A stretch of 64,000 nt of DNA from WLXB01 sp040221475 (GTDB lineage: Bacteria > Pseudomonadota > Alphaproteobacteria > Rhodospirillales > Rhodospirillaceae). The notes under the pieces are model-generated. The model saw only the letters and a program-made list of their open reading frames with translations. It was not told the DNA's origin and searched no databases. The translations under genes and the position numbers were made by a program. The stretch is taken from NCBI GenBank assembly GCA_040221475.1, contig JAVKEJ010000036.1:186001-250000 (forward strand), in the 5' to 3' direction. Below, one piece after another: positions 52,612 through 59,966 of the stretch (the first letter of the stretch is position 1; each line of letters opens with the position of its first letter).

Positions 52612-53760
52612 TTATGTGTGATCAATAATCACCTTGCCGATGCCATCGTGCTGCCGCTGGAATTTAAAGGCCTCGATGGCATCTTCAAACTTGAAGCGCT
52701 TGACCACCGCAGGCTTTAACCCACTCACGGCATAGGCTTGAACCATGTCATTGAGCATTGCGACGCTGGCATTGCTGATCGCCTTCATGGTGATGTTCTT
52801 CATATAAAAACCGGGCATTTTGGGCAATTGTTCCGGCAATCTGTCCGTCCCGATCATCACCACATAACCGTTTACAGCGGCTGCGGTAAGCGACTGGTCA
52901 AGTGTTCTACGACCCACATTCTCCAACACAATATCTGCGCCATGCCCTTCCGTGGCGTCCAGAACGGCCTGACCCCACTCTGGCGTGGTGCGATAGTTGA
53001 TACCGATGTCTGCGCCAAACGCTTTCATTTCTTCCAGCTTTTCATCGCTGGAAGACGTCACCACAACCTTCGCCCCACTGGACTTGGCCAGTTGCACCCC
53101 AAAGGATGACACACCGCCTGTACCCAACGACAAAACGATATCACCGGGTTTCACGCGTGCGACTTCATAGAGAGCATGCCATGCCGTCACACCTGATGAG
53201 ACAAAAGTTGCCGCTGTTTCTTCTGACACCCCTTTTGGCAGCTTGACCAATGCATGAGCGGGCAGCACTGCCATCTCGGTAAGCCAGCCATCAATATTAT
53301 TGCCCACATCACCGATATAAGACTGCACTGGATCCCACGGCCCTTTGACCCAAGAGGAGAAATGGCTCGCCGTAACACGGTCCCCAGGCTTCACGCCGGT
53401 TACATCCTCACCAACGGCGACAACGACACCCGCGCCTTCGCTAATGGGGATGCGTGTGTCTGGGCGCCGACCAGGTGGGAACGGAAAGAGATTAGAAATC
53501 AAACCATGGTCGCGAGCATTAATGGATGTTGCCGTAACTTTTATTAATGCCTGTCCGCGCGCAGGTGTAGGTACGGGACGCTCGACCAGACGCAGGGTGT
53601 CAGGCCCCTTTTGATCGCCAATTTCAAAACAGCGGTAAGTTTCCCCAGTAGCCTGAGCAAGCTGTTCCCCTGTGCCCGCCAGGGCTGCGGCTTTGCTTGT
53701 TCCCAGGGCTGTTCCAGTCACGCCAACAGCAACGCCTAAAACATCTCTACGACTCACCAT
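52612..53760 (-). CDS. Medium-chain dehydrogenase/reductase with Tat-type leader
   Basis: A 382-residue protein. The core (about 45-382) is a medium-chain dehydrogenase of the quinone-oxidoreductase type: VKPGDRVTASHFSSW, VSSGVTAWHALYEVARVKPGDIVLSLGTGGVSSFGVQLA as separate conserved blocks, and HGADIVLENVGRRT. No structural or catalytic zinc cysteines are apparent. The first 40 residues form a twin-arginine-like leader (MVSRRDVLG, then a Gly/Val/Ala run) very like those of the DUF1838 proteins beside it. Export of a NADPH-dependent enzyme would be odd, so the leader may be a cofactor-folded Tat signal or a recent fusion. It follows copy 3 by 52 bases in one operon, with an AGGAGA ribosome site. 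Substrate unknown. Confidence 0.85.
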   Translation of the reverse strand: MVSRRDVLGVAVGVTGTALGTSKAAALAGTGEQLAQATGETYRCFEIGDQKGPDTLRLVERPVPTPARGQALIKVTATSINARDHGLISNLFPFPPGRRPDTRIPISEGAGVVVAVGEDVTGVKPGDRVTASHFSSWVKGPWDPVQSYIGDVGNNIDGWLTEMAVLPAHALVKLPKGVSEETAATFVSSGVTAWHALYEVARVKPGDIVLSLGTGGVSSFGVQLAKSSGAKVVVTSSSDEKLEEMKAFGADIGINYRTTPEWGQAVLDATEGHGADIVLENVGRRTLDQSLTAAAVNGYVVMIGTDRLPEQLPKMPGFYMKNITMKAISNASVAMLNDMVQAYAVSGLKPAVVKRFKFEDAIEAFKFQRQHDGIGKVIIDHT

Positions 53761-53812
53761 AACTTATCTCCTGAGGTAATTTGGCAATTCTACTTGATTG
53801 GCCAGAACCAGT

Positions 53813-54694
53813 CTAAATTTCAAAGGGCACGGGGCTGTCGAAATCATCCCACCGCGGCTGTAATAGTTCCGGGTACTCCCGTTCCATGCGATCTAGAATT
53901 TCGCGCGGTAGTTCAGCCGGACCATTGATCTTCTTGCCATCCCAGAAACCAGACAAATGCCCATGCTTGTATTCTTCCGGCATATTCAGCCATGGATAAT
54001 ATTCGAAGGCGTAGTGCCCGCAGAAGTGAACTGGCAGAGATGTAATCGTCTCATTTGCAAACAGATCAAACTCAACCCACTGACATGAATTCTCTATATG
54101 GGTTGCTGGCCAATTTGGTGGCGCACTGCGGACGCTGTCGAGCTTGATGAGATCATTCTCAACACGAAATTGGCGATAAACTTCTTGCGGCGTGCCATCC
54201 CCATTGATGTTGCGAAACCCGATGGGACTGGCAATCGTGCCTGGGTCATTAAGAAGCAGGGACACAGGTGCCTCAACACGTTCACCTGTGATCGGGTTCA
54301 ATACGTTGTCTGTAAATTCATTGGTTTTGAGGTCGCGTGCGAACGACACATTGTGGGCATGAATGCGGTAGGTGTCATTACCCAAGTTACGGAAGTAACT
54401 GTACTCAATACCTTCGTAACGCATCAGCGGCTCCGGGCGTCGACCGCCCGGAATGACAAAGACCATCCAGTGATACCACGTCAGAGTGGCGCCTTGATCG
54501 GCGACCAGGTCCCGCTCGATACGCATATGGGCGCGAAATTCTTCGACTGGATCATCAAATTGAAGAAATTCTGATACCGTTTGCCCCACCGGGGGACTCA
54601 CCGATTTAACAGTTTGCGCCATAGACGGCTTCCCCGCTAAAAGAGCCCCCGTTGCGCCAGCTGTACCTGCTAAAATCTCTCGACGACTGACCAT
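53813..54694 (-). CDS. Tat-exported DUF1838 family protein (copy 3)
   Basis: A 293-residue protein with leader MVSRREILAGTAGATGA (twin arginine at residues 4-5) ending near SMAQ. DUF1838 blocks include VSEFLQFDDPVEEFRAHMRIERD, MRYEGIEYSYFRNLGNDTYRIHAHNVSFARD and ENDLIKLDSVRSAPPNWP, then HFCGHYAFEYYPWLNMPEE. AGGAG precedes the ATG by seven bases. It is the second gene in the row pseudogene-copy 3-dehydrogenase, all minus strand, with 49- and 52-base spacers. Its closest relative is the decayed copy directly upstream, evidence for a tandem duplication. It presumably works in the periplasm. Reaction unknown. Confidence 0.83.
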   Translation of the reverse strand: MVSRREILAGTAGATGALLAGKPSMAQTVKSVSPPVGQTVSEFLQFDDPVEEFRAHMRIERDLVADQGATLTWYHWMVFVIPGGRRPEPLMRYEGIEYSYFRNLGNDTYRIHAHNVSFARDLKTNEFTDNVLNPITGERVEAPVSLLLNDPGTIASPIGFRNINGDGTPQEVYRQFRVENDLIKLDSVRSAPPNWPATHIENSCQWVEFDLFANETITSLPVHFCGHYAFEYYPWLNMPEEYKHGHLSGFWDGKKINGPAELPREILDRMEREYPELLQPRWDDFDSPVPFEI

Positions 54695-54743
54695 AGTTTT
54701 ATTCTCCTCAAATGGATGGGCACCTTGCTAGGTGTTGCACTCT

Positions 54744-55268
54744 CTATAATTCGAAGGACACAGGGCTTTCAAATTCGCTCCAGCGCGGCTCCAACAACTC
54801 GGGGCATTCGCGCTCCATACGGTCCAGAAATTCTCGTGGCAGCTCTTGTGGGCCGTTGACCTTTTTTTCCATCCCAAAATCCTGTCATATGTCCGTGTTT
54901 GTATTCCTCTGGCATATTCAGCCAAGAATAATATTCGAAGGCGAGTGACCACAAGAATGCACCGGTAAAGACGTAATCGTCTCATTGGCATAGAGATCCA
55001 TGTCTACCCAACTGCAAGAATTTTCGATGTGCATTGCGGGCCAATCGGGAAGAGCACTGCGCACACTGTCGAGCTTGATGAGATTATCTTCGATACGGAA
55101 CTGAGCACGAAACTCTTCTGCCGGATTATCAAAATAAATAAATTCGGATGTGGTTTGGCTGATAGGAGGACTCACAGATGTCAGAGTCTGAGCTTGGGCA
55201 GCTTGACCACTGATGAGAGCGCCTGTTGCCCCCGCTGCAGCAGAAAGTGCATGTCGTCTGCTAACCAT
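54744..55268 (-). pseudogene. Decayed DUF1838 copy (copy 4)
   Basis: The ATG at 55268 begins a Tat leader (MVSRRHALSAAAGATGA) and matches copy 3 to about residue 57, then jumps straight to the part equivalent to copy 3 residue ~172 (DNLIKLDSVRS), so about 115 codons are missing; the junction falls in a short sequence shared by both ends (RIE/RVE followed by Asp/Asn). Two frameshifts follow: a base is lost in the GGTCACTCGCC stretch near 54945, and an A is gained in a run of seven near 54872. Between them a TGA stops translation after 116 residues. Restoring both shifts gives a normal C-terminus ending PVSFEL at 54744. The two events compensate each other except for the intervening stop. An AGGAGA site is still intact. 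A truncated Tat-exported peptide could still be made. Confidence 0.88.
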
Positions 55269-55371
55269 GTCCCGTCTCCTCTATGAGATGACATTCTGTT
55301 GTAACGCCCTCAACCTTACAAAAGCGGTTTCAAGCTGCGATAGCCGACCAGTGACCAAATGAGTACGGCAG

Positions 55372-55406
55372 CCTTTAGCTTAGCCTCATCAGTGTCATGC
55401 TAAAGG
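55372..55406. promoter_or_regulatory. Inverted repeat in the divergent promoter region of the DUF1838 operon and an SDR gene
   Basis: CCTTTAGC (55372-55379) and GCTAAAGG (55399-55406) are perfect complements 19 bases apart. The element is 39 bases before the SDR start at 55445 and about 100 bases before the DUF1838 pseudogene start. It could be a dimer operator or a stem-loop. Confidence 0.4.
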
Positions 55407-55444
55407 TAAGATCATTTTATAGCTAGGACTAGAGAGGGCGAATC

Positions 55445-56206
55445 GTGGGCGTATTAGACGGTAAAGTCGCGATCGTGACAGGAACCACTGCGGCGAGTAT
55501 CGGACGGGCCTGTGCCATGAGCCTTGCCATGGCCGGAGCCAAAGTCGTGGTCACAGGCCGCAAAGAACCTGGCGGCAAGGAAACAGAACAGCTGATTAGG
55601 CACGCCGGGGGCGATGCTCTTTATGTACGCCAGGATGTAACGCTTGAAGAAGACTGGCAACGCGTGATCAAGACAACACTGGAAACCTATGGCCGCATTG
55701 ATTTCCTGGTCAACAACGCGGGCGAAGCCGTCGTTAAACCTGTGGAAGAGTTAACACGGGATGATCTGATCTTTTTGCGGCTTGTTGATCTGGATGGTCC
55801 TTTTCTGGGAATGAAATACGCATGGCCTCATATGGTCAGCGCGGGGGGCGGAGTCATCCTCAACATGAGCTCTATTGTTGGTCAAAAAGCAAACCCGCGC
55901 AGCACCGCCTATGGCGCGATTAAAGGTGCACAACTTGGGTTAACGCGCGCCGGGGCGATTGAAGGGGCTAGCGTGAACATTCGTGTCAATTCCATCCACC
56001 CTGGCATGATCTGGACCGCAGGAGTGCCTGATGTGCTTGGACCCGATGCAGAGAAAAAGAAACCAATGGTGGCCGCACGCATTCCATGGGGAGAAACCGG
56101 CGAACCGCATCATGTGGGCGATCCCGTGGTTTATTTGTGCTCAGAAGCTGGCAAATACATCACGGGGGTTGAGTTCAATATTGACGGCGGTGCTGGCGCA
56201 GGCTGA
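55445..56206 (+). CDS. Short-chain dehydrogenase/reductase (SDR), intact active site
   Basis: A 253-residue oxidoreductase. The cofactor turn is VTGTTAASIGRACA, slightly atypical, but NNAGEAV, the active serine (NMSSIVGQ) and the YxxxK pair (AYGAIKGA) are present, as is the C-terminal INIDGG-like piece (FNIDGGAGAG). It therefore should catalyse NAD(P)-dependent alcohol/ketone conversion. The start is a GTG at 55445, with GAGAGGGCG upstream. It is divergent from the DUF1838 row and shares its control region. It probably acts in the cytoplasm on the product of the exported enzymes; this is inference. Confidence 0.88.
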   Translation: MGVLDGKVAIVTGTTAASIGRACAMSLAMAGAKVVVTGRKEPGGKETEQLIRHAGGDALYVRQDVTLEEDWQRVIKTTLETYGRIDFLVNNAGEAVVKPVEELTRDDLIFLRLVDLDGPFLGMKYAWPHMVSAGGGVILNMSSIVGQKANPRSTAYGAIKGAQLGLTRAGAIEGASVNIRVNSIHPGMIWTAGVPDVLGPDAEKKKPMVAARIPWGETGEPHHVGDPVVYLCSEAGKYITGVEFNIDGGAGAG

Positions 56207-56274
56207 TTTTTTTCAAGCTTTTTTGCATCCATTCGGGGGCGGCAGCGCATCTCATCTATAATCACGTAATTTCA

Positions 56275-56295
56275 CCTTAAGGGTATCCTTAAGGG
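56275..56295 (+). repeat. Direct repeat of the palindrome CCTTAAGG upstream of the DUF6249-sigma operon
   Basis: CCTTAAGG occurs at 56275-56282 and 56287-56294, 12 bases apart, each copy itself palindromic. It lies 30-49 bases before the ATG of the DUF6249 gene, near where an operon promoter should be. Confidence 0.5.
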
Positions 56296-56323
56296 GTAGG
56301 GTGTAGAACGAGGGGTTAAGCTT

Positions 56324-56704
56324 ATGGGTCCGGACCAAATCGTCCCAGTTTTTCTGATTATTTGTGCTGTTTTTTTTGGCGTTTTTTTTCTGCACTACCG
56401 CCATCGCACTCGGGCACAAGTACAAGAAACCATTCGCACAGCTCTGGCCCAGGGCTCCCCACTAACTCCGGAGTTGATCCAGGCCCTCGGCGAGCCTGCG
56501 ACACCAAAGAATTCCGACCTCCGTCGCGGTGTTATTCTCTTGTCATTCGGGTTGGCTTTGTTTGTATGCGGGATCATCGCCGCTTTGATAGGGCGTGACG
56601 AAGGCGGAGCAGCCTTCTTTATGGTGATTTCCACCTTCCCGTTTCTTGTCGGGGCGGCCTACTTGCTGCTGTGGAAGTTCTCCCGTGCACACCAGGATGA
56701 ATAA
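56324..56704 (+). CDS. DUF6249-type small membrane protein
   Basis: A 126-residue protein. One hydrophobic helix at the N-terminus (about 7-24), a cytoplasmic helical linker (HRTRAQVQETIRTALAQGSPLTPELIQALGE) and two further helices (about 69-90 and 95-116). This pattern, with the phrase SPLTPELIQALGE, fits DUF6249 proteins, which frequently accompany an ECF sigma factor. It lies 26 bases upstream of the sigma gene. It could hold the sigma factor or sense the envelope. The family is reasonably sure, the role inferred from the neighbour. Confidence 0.75.
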   Translation: MGPDQIVPVFLIICAVFFGVFFLHYRHRTRAQVQETIRTALAQGSPLTPELIQALGEPATPKNSDLRRGVILLSFGLALFVCGIIAALIGRDEGGAAFFMVISTFPFLVGAAYLLLWKFSRAHQDE

Positions 56705-56730
56705 AACCGGAGCACGGATTAGCCCGGCTC

Positions 56731-57294
56731 ATGTCTCAGTCAGACGAAGACCTCATTGTTCACGTTCTCGCCGTTGGGGACATGCAGGCTTATGGCGTTT
56801 TGATCGCACGCTATCAGGACCGCGTCAGGCGGACGCTGTTGCGACTCACCGCTGGCGATCGATCTCAGGCAGACGATTTAGCGCAAGACACGTTTCTAAA
56901 GGCCTTCGACAAACTCTCCACGTATCGTGGTCCGGGTTCTCTCGGCCCCTGGCTATCGCGCATCGCGACAACACAGTTTCTTCAAGCCAAACGCAAGGAG
57001 GGGACGGTGCGGACGGCATTGGCGGAACTGGGTTCAGAGGAACAACAAACCAGCCGTCAACCGATGGCCGAAACGATGGATTTAGACAAAGCTTTGGCCA
57101 CATTAAAACCGGATGAGCGCAGCGTCATCGTATTGTGTTTTGGAGAGGGCATGAGCCATCGCGAAGTTTCTGAAGCAACGGGTTTACCGCTTGGCACAGT
57201 AAAGTCTCATGCCAACCGCGGGCGGGAAAAGCTGAGGCAACTCTTGGGGCATCATCAAAATCAAGAAGACGATCACACACGAGGATTAAAATAA
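56731..57294 (+). CDS. ECF-type RNA polymerase sigma factor
   Basis: A 187-residue sigma factor of the extracytoplasmic-function group. Region 2 is seen as YQDRVRRTLLRLTAGDRSQADDLAQDTFLKAFDKL with the promoter-melting stretch, and region 4 as LPLGTVKSHANRGREKLRQLL with a helix-turn-helix. It redirects RNA polymerase to a small gene set in response to an envelope signal. It is flanked by two small membrane proteins: the DUF6249 protein upstream and a protein downstream whose ATG overlaps its stop (TAATG). Self-regulation is likely; no target promoter can be shown from this window. Family firm. Confidence 0.92.
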   Translation: MSQSDEDLIVHVLAVGDMQAYGVLIARYQDRVRRTLLRLTAGDRSQADDLAQDTFLKAFDKLSTYRGPGSLGPWLSRIATTQFLQAKRKEGTVRTALAELGSEEQQTSRQPMAETMDLDKALATLKPDERSVIVLCFGEGMSHREVSEATGLPLGTVKSHANRGREKLRQLLGHHQNQEDDHTRGLK

Positions 57295-57641
57295 TGTCGC
57301 AGCAAGACATTGACGCAGAACAGAACTATGAAAACGACCGTTGGTTGACCAATCTGTTTGCATCCGCATCAGGGCCGTTAATCGACGCCGCTTTCGTTGA
57401 GCGCATCACAAACCGGCTGCAAAGGCGCACACGCTTAAGACTTCTGATCCTCTTCGCGGCGTTTATAGCCGCGGCTTTGATCACCTTATGGCAGGTTTCT
57501 GGGCTGGTCATTGCGCTGCCCTCACCAAACGCAGAGAGTCTGCAAATGCCAAGCTGGCTGATCAAACCCCAGACCTTCATTACGGCAACGGGTGGTATGG
57601 CTGCAGCCTTTTTCATCTGGATGATTGCCGAGGACGCCTAG
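57294..57641 (+). CDS. Small membrane protein, candidate anti-sigma partner
   Basis: A 115-residue protein with a soluble N-terminal part (about 1-48, with ASASGPLIDAAFVERITNRLQRRTRLR) and two hydrophobic helices (about 50-72 and 92-112). The ATG overlaps the stop of the sigma gene by one base, so both are translated together, the usual arrangement for an anti-sigma factor. The N-terminal part lacks the zinc-binding HxxxCxxC motif of ZAS domains. It is probably the membrane partner of the sigma factor; this is inferred from coupling and topology alone. Confidence 0.7.
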   Translation: MSQQDIDAEQNYENDRWLTNLFASASGPLIDAAFVERITNRLQRRTRLRLLILFAAFIAAALITLWQVSGLVIALPSPNAESLQMPSWLIKPQTFITATGGMAAAFFIWMIAEDA

Positions 57642-57765
57642 GACTCAGACAACTCTACAGCAACAGCGCAACACCCGGATAAAGCTGGATGGTGTCATAG
57701 ACTTTCAAAATACGGTAAACAGGCTTCTATGATTTAAGTTTTGACTGTTTTACAGAGTCCCCTTG

Positions 57766-58980
57766 ATGAACACTCCCCAAGACCCCAGCGATTTTTTACG
57801 CCATGCATCTGAGCTACAGAAATCCGGAGATATTCAAGGCGCAGAGAAAACCTACCGAACGGCCCTGGCAACGGGCATTGAACATAAAAACATCTACCTC
57901 GGCCTAGCTGCGCTCATGAACACACAAGGTCTGTCCCAAGAAGCACGGGACACGCTTAACGCGGCCATCTTAAAATATCCGGACTCTCCAGCCGTGATTG
58001 CGGCCATGGGAGCTCTGTTGCTGCACTTAAACGACACACACAACGCCGTTGCATATTTTGAGAAATTGGTCAGCCGTCTGCCAGAACATGTGGGAGCATT
58101 GCACGATTTAGCGGTCGCCTATGCCAGAAACCTGGAGTGGGACCGCGCACGAGAAAACGCTGAAAAAGTGCTCTCCAAGCACCCTGAAAACTCAAGCATG
58201 TTGCAAGTGCTATCTACAGCCCTGTCACTGACAGGACAGGTGGTTGAAAGTTTAGCCGTTTATGACCAGTTGGCTGCCGTAAGGCCGCTGGAGTACACGT
58301 CTGTTTTTCCTCCACGCAACGAGGCGAACGCTCCGATGTTCAGCCGAAACCAGCCTAGTCCTCGCTATACTGAGCTTTCCCAACAATATGAACTGATGCA
58401 CAGCGAAAATACGGATGATGGCGATCTCACGTTTGCTGGCATTATGACCTTTCTGCGGGTCGCCCCCTACATCCGAAATCTGTTCAAAGGCAAAGACTAT
58501 CAAACCGTGCTGGATTACGGTGGCGGCAAGGGTCAGCAATACACACTGCAAAACCTGCGCGATAAGTCAGATGCTTCTTATAACGACATGAACGCTTATC
58601 TCGGCGTGGACTCGGTCAAAGTGTACGATGCAGGTCGGCCTGAAACTTCATCTGCGGTCGGAAAAAAATATGATGCGGTGATCTGCACGGATGTCTTAGA
58701 ACACTGTGACCGCTTAGATCTGCCGTGGATTGTGCGTGAACTCTTCGAGCATGCCGACAAAGCTGTGTTTGCCACAATCGCCACATACCCGGCGGGCAAG
58801 CATCTGCCAAACGGTGAAAATGCCCATTGCACCCTGGAGTCTTCTGAGTGGTGGTCCGCTTTGTTTGCTGCCTGTGCGCAAGAATTTCCTGCGGTTGATT
58901 ATGCTTACCTCGTGGTCAATGACGCCGGATTCAACGCTGTAGAAGCCTTTGCAGGCGGACCAAGCAGATCCTCTGGATGA
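57766..58980 (+). CDS. TPR-repeat protein with SAM-methyltransferase domain
   Basis: A 404-residue cytoplasmic protein. Residues about 8-175 contain four or five tetratricopeptide repeats (ASELQKSGDIQGAEKTYRTAL, AALMNTQGLSQEARDTLNAAIL, GALLLHLNDTHNAVAYFEKLV, LAVAYARNLEWDRARENAEKV). The C-terminal half (about 215-395) is a methyltransferase-like fold with TVLDYGGGKGQQY as motif I and VICTDVLEHCDRLDLPW as motif IV. It may modify a protein or lipid-linked partner bound by the repeats. The ATG at 57766 is used; the frame starts one codon earlier with TTG. Its stop overlaps the next ATG (ATGA). The protein it acts on is unknown. Confidence 0.8.
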   Translation: MNTPQDPSDFLRHASELQKSGDIQGAEKTYRTALATGIEHKNIYLGLAALMNTQGLSQEARDTLNAAILKYPDSPAVIAAMGALLLHLNDTHNAVAYFEKLVSRLPEHVGALHDLAVAYARNLEWDRARENAEKVLSKHPENSSMLQVLSTALSLTGQVVESLAVYDQLAAVRPLEYTSVFPPRNEANAPMFSRNQPSPRYTELSQQYELMHSENTDDGDLTFAGIMTFLRVAPYIRNLFKGKDYQTVLDYGGGKGQQYTLQNLRDKSDASYNDMNAYLGVDSVKVYDAGRPETSSAVGKKYDAVICTDVLEHCDRLDLPWIVRELFEHADKAVFATIATYPAGKHLPNGENAHCTLESSEWWSALFAACAQEFPAVDYAYLVVNDAGFNAVEAFAGGPSRSSG

Positions 58981-59771
58981 TTGCGCAGGGAAGGATTAGC
59001 CATGGGCGCATTGAGATGAAACGGCTGGATGGAAAAATAGCGCTGGTGACCGGCGCGGCAGGTAATATCGGCGCTGAAATCGCACGGCGGTTTGTGGCTG
59101 AAGGCGCTGTGGTTTGCGTGTCTGATATCAATCAGTATCTAGGCTCAGCACGGGCGACTGAGCTGGGTGATCAGACCTTTTTTGAACACATGGACGTTAC
59201 CAAGGAAAATGACTGGCAGGCTGTTTTAGAAACGCTTCTGGCCCGGCATAAACGTCTGGATATTCTGGTCAATAACGCCGGCACTCTGGAAACCGGTAAC
59301 ATCGAAAACACCTCGCTAGCACAATGGCAACGCATTCAAGACGTAAATGCGGCCAGCACGTTTCTAGGCTGTCAGGCGGCTGTTAAGGCTATGAAGGAAA
59401 CCGGCGGTGTGATTATCAACATGGCTTCACAGGCGGCGGTGCGTCCGCGCGCGCCGACAACAGCTTACTCAGCATCTAAAGCCGCGATTGTGAATTTGAC
59501 AAAAACCGTCGCGTTGCATTGCGCAGAGCAAGGCTATGGCATTCGCTGTAATGTCATTCTGCCCGGCGCAATTGATACACAAATGATTTATAAAAATCGT
59601 ACCGCAGATCAATCTCAAGAGGCGTTTGTGGCCTCGGTGAACGCGCGCTATCCCATGGGGCGCATGGGCACGGCAGCAGAGGTTGCAGATGCGGCTGTCT
59701 TCCTCGCCAGCGAGGAAAGCCGCTTTATGACGGGCACGCAACTGCGTGTCGATGGTGGCGGCACGATTTAA
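58977..59771 (+). CDS. Short-chain dehydrogenase/reductase (SDR), intact active site
   Basis: A protein of about 264 residues (or 251 from the ATG at 59016, which fits the usual SDR start MKRLDGKIALVTGAAGNIG). All catalytic features are present: TGAAGNIGAEIA, NNAGTLE, the serine in NMASQAAV, YSASK, and RVDGGGTI at the C-terminus. It is thus an active NAD(P)-dependent oxidoreductase. The ATG at 58977 overlaps the stop of the TPR-methyltransferase gene, so coupled translation is likely, whichever start is used. A repeat cluster and a convergent SDR-family gene follow. Substrate unknown. Confidence 0.87.
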   Translation: MIAQGRISHGRIEMKRLDGKIALVTGAAGNIGAEIARRFVAEGAVVCVSDINQYLGSARATELGDQTFFEHMDVTKENDWQAVLETLLARHKRLDILVNNAGTLETGNIENTSLAQWQRIQDVNAASTFLGCQAAVKAMKETGGVIINMASQAAVRPRAPTTAYSASKAAIVNLTKTVALHCAEQGYGIRCNVILPGAIDTQMIYKNRTADQSQEAFVASVNARYPMGRMGTAAEVADAAVFLASEESRFMTGTQLRVDGGGTI

Positions 59772-59781
59772 GTCAATCCGC

Positions 59782-59942
59782 TGTTTGTGGGCTCGACGGT
59801 GGAACGAGAATTATTGTTTGTGGGCTCGACGGTGGAACGAGCCCATGCACGACTGGTTGCGTTCAAACGAGCCCATGGACGTATGATTGCAGGAACGAGC
59901 CCATGGAAGCGCCGCGGCACGCCCCCTTGGAACGAGCCCATG
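59782..59942. repeat. Irregular repeat cluster: two 27-base direct repeats and four AACGAGCCCATG units
   Basis: A 27-base unit (TGTTTGTGGGCTCGACGG and TGGAACGAG) is present at 59782-59808 and 59815-59841. Within it, TGGGCTCG and CGAG(CCCA) are complementary, so copy 2 can form a hairpin. From 59836 the core AACGAGCCCATG recurs at 59836, 59866, 59894 and 59931, spaced 30, 28 and 37 bases. It lies in the 195-base gap between convergent SDR genes. The spacers have no sequence in common. It is not a CRISPR: units are short and spacing varies. Confidence 0.8.
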
Positions 59943-59966
59943 CATGCCCGACCTTAAAATTGGGAC

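Noticed and set aside
54728..54991. Separate 87- and 61-residue genes downstream of the truncated DUF1838 frame
   Set aside because: Both are out-of-frame pieces of the same decayed DUF1838 gene; alignment with copy 3 explains all of them.
59782..59942. CRISPR-like array
   Set aside because: Repeated core is only 12 bases, spacing is uneven (28-37 bases), the first units are a different longer repeat, and no cas gene is present.
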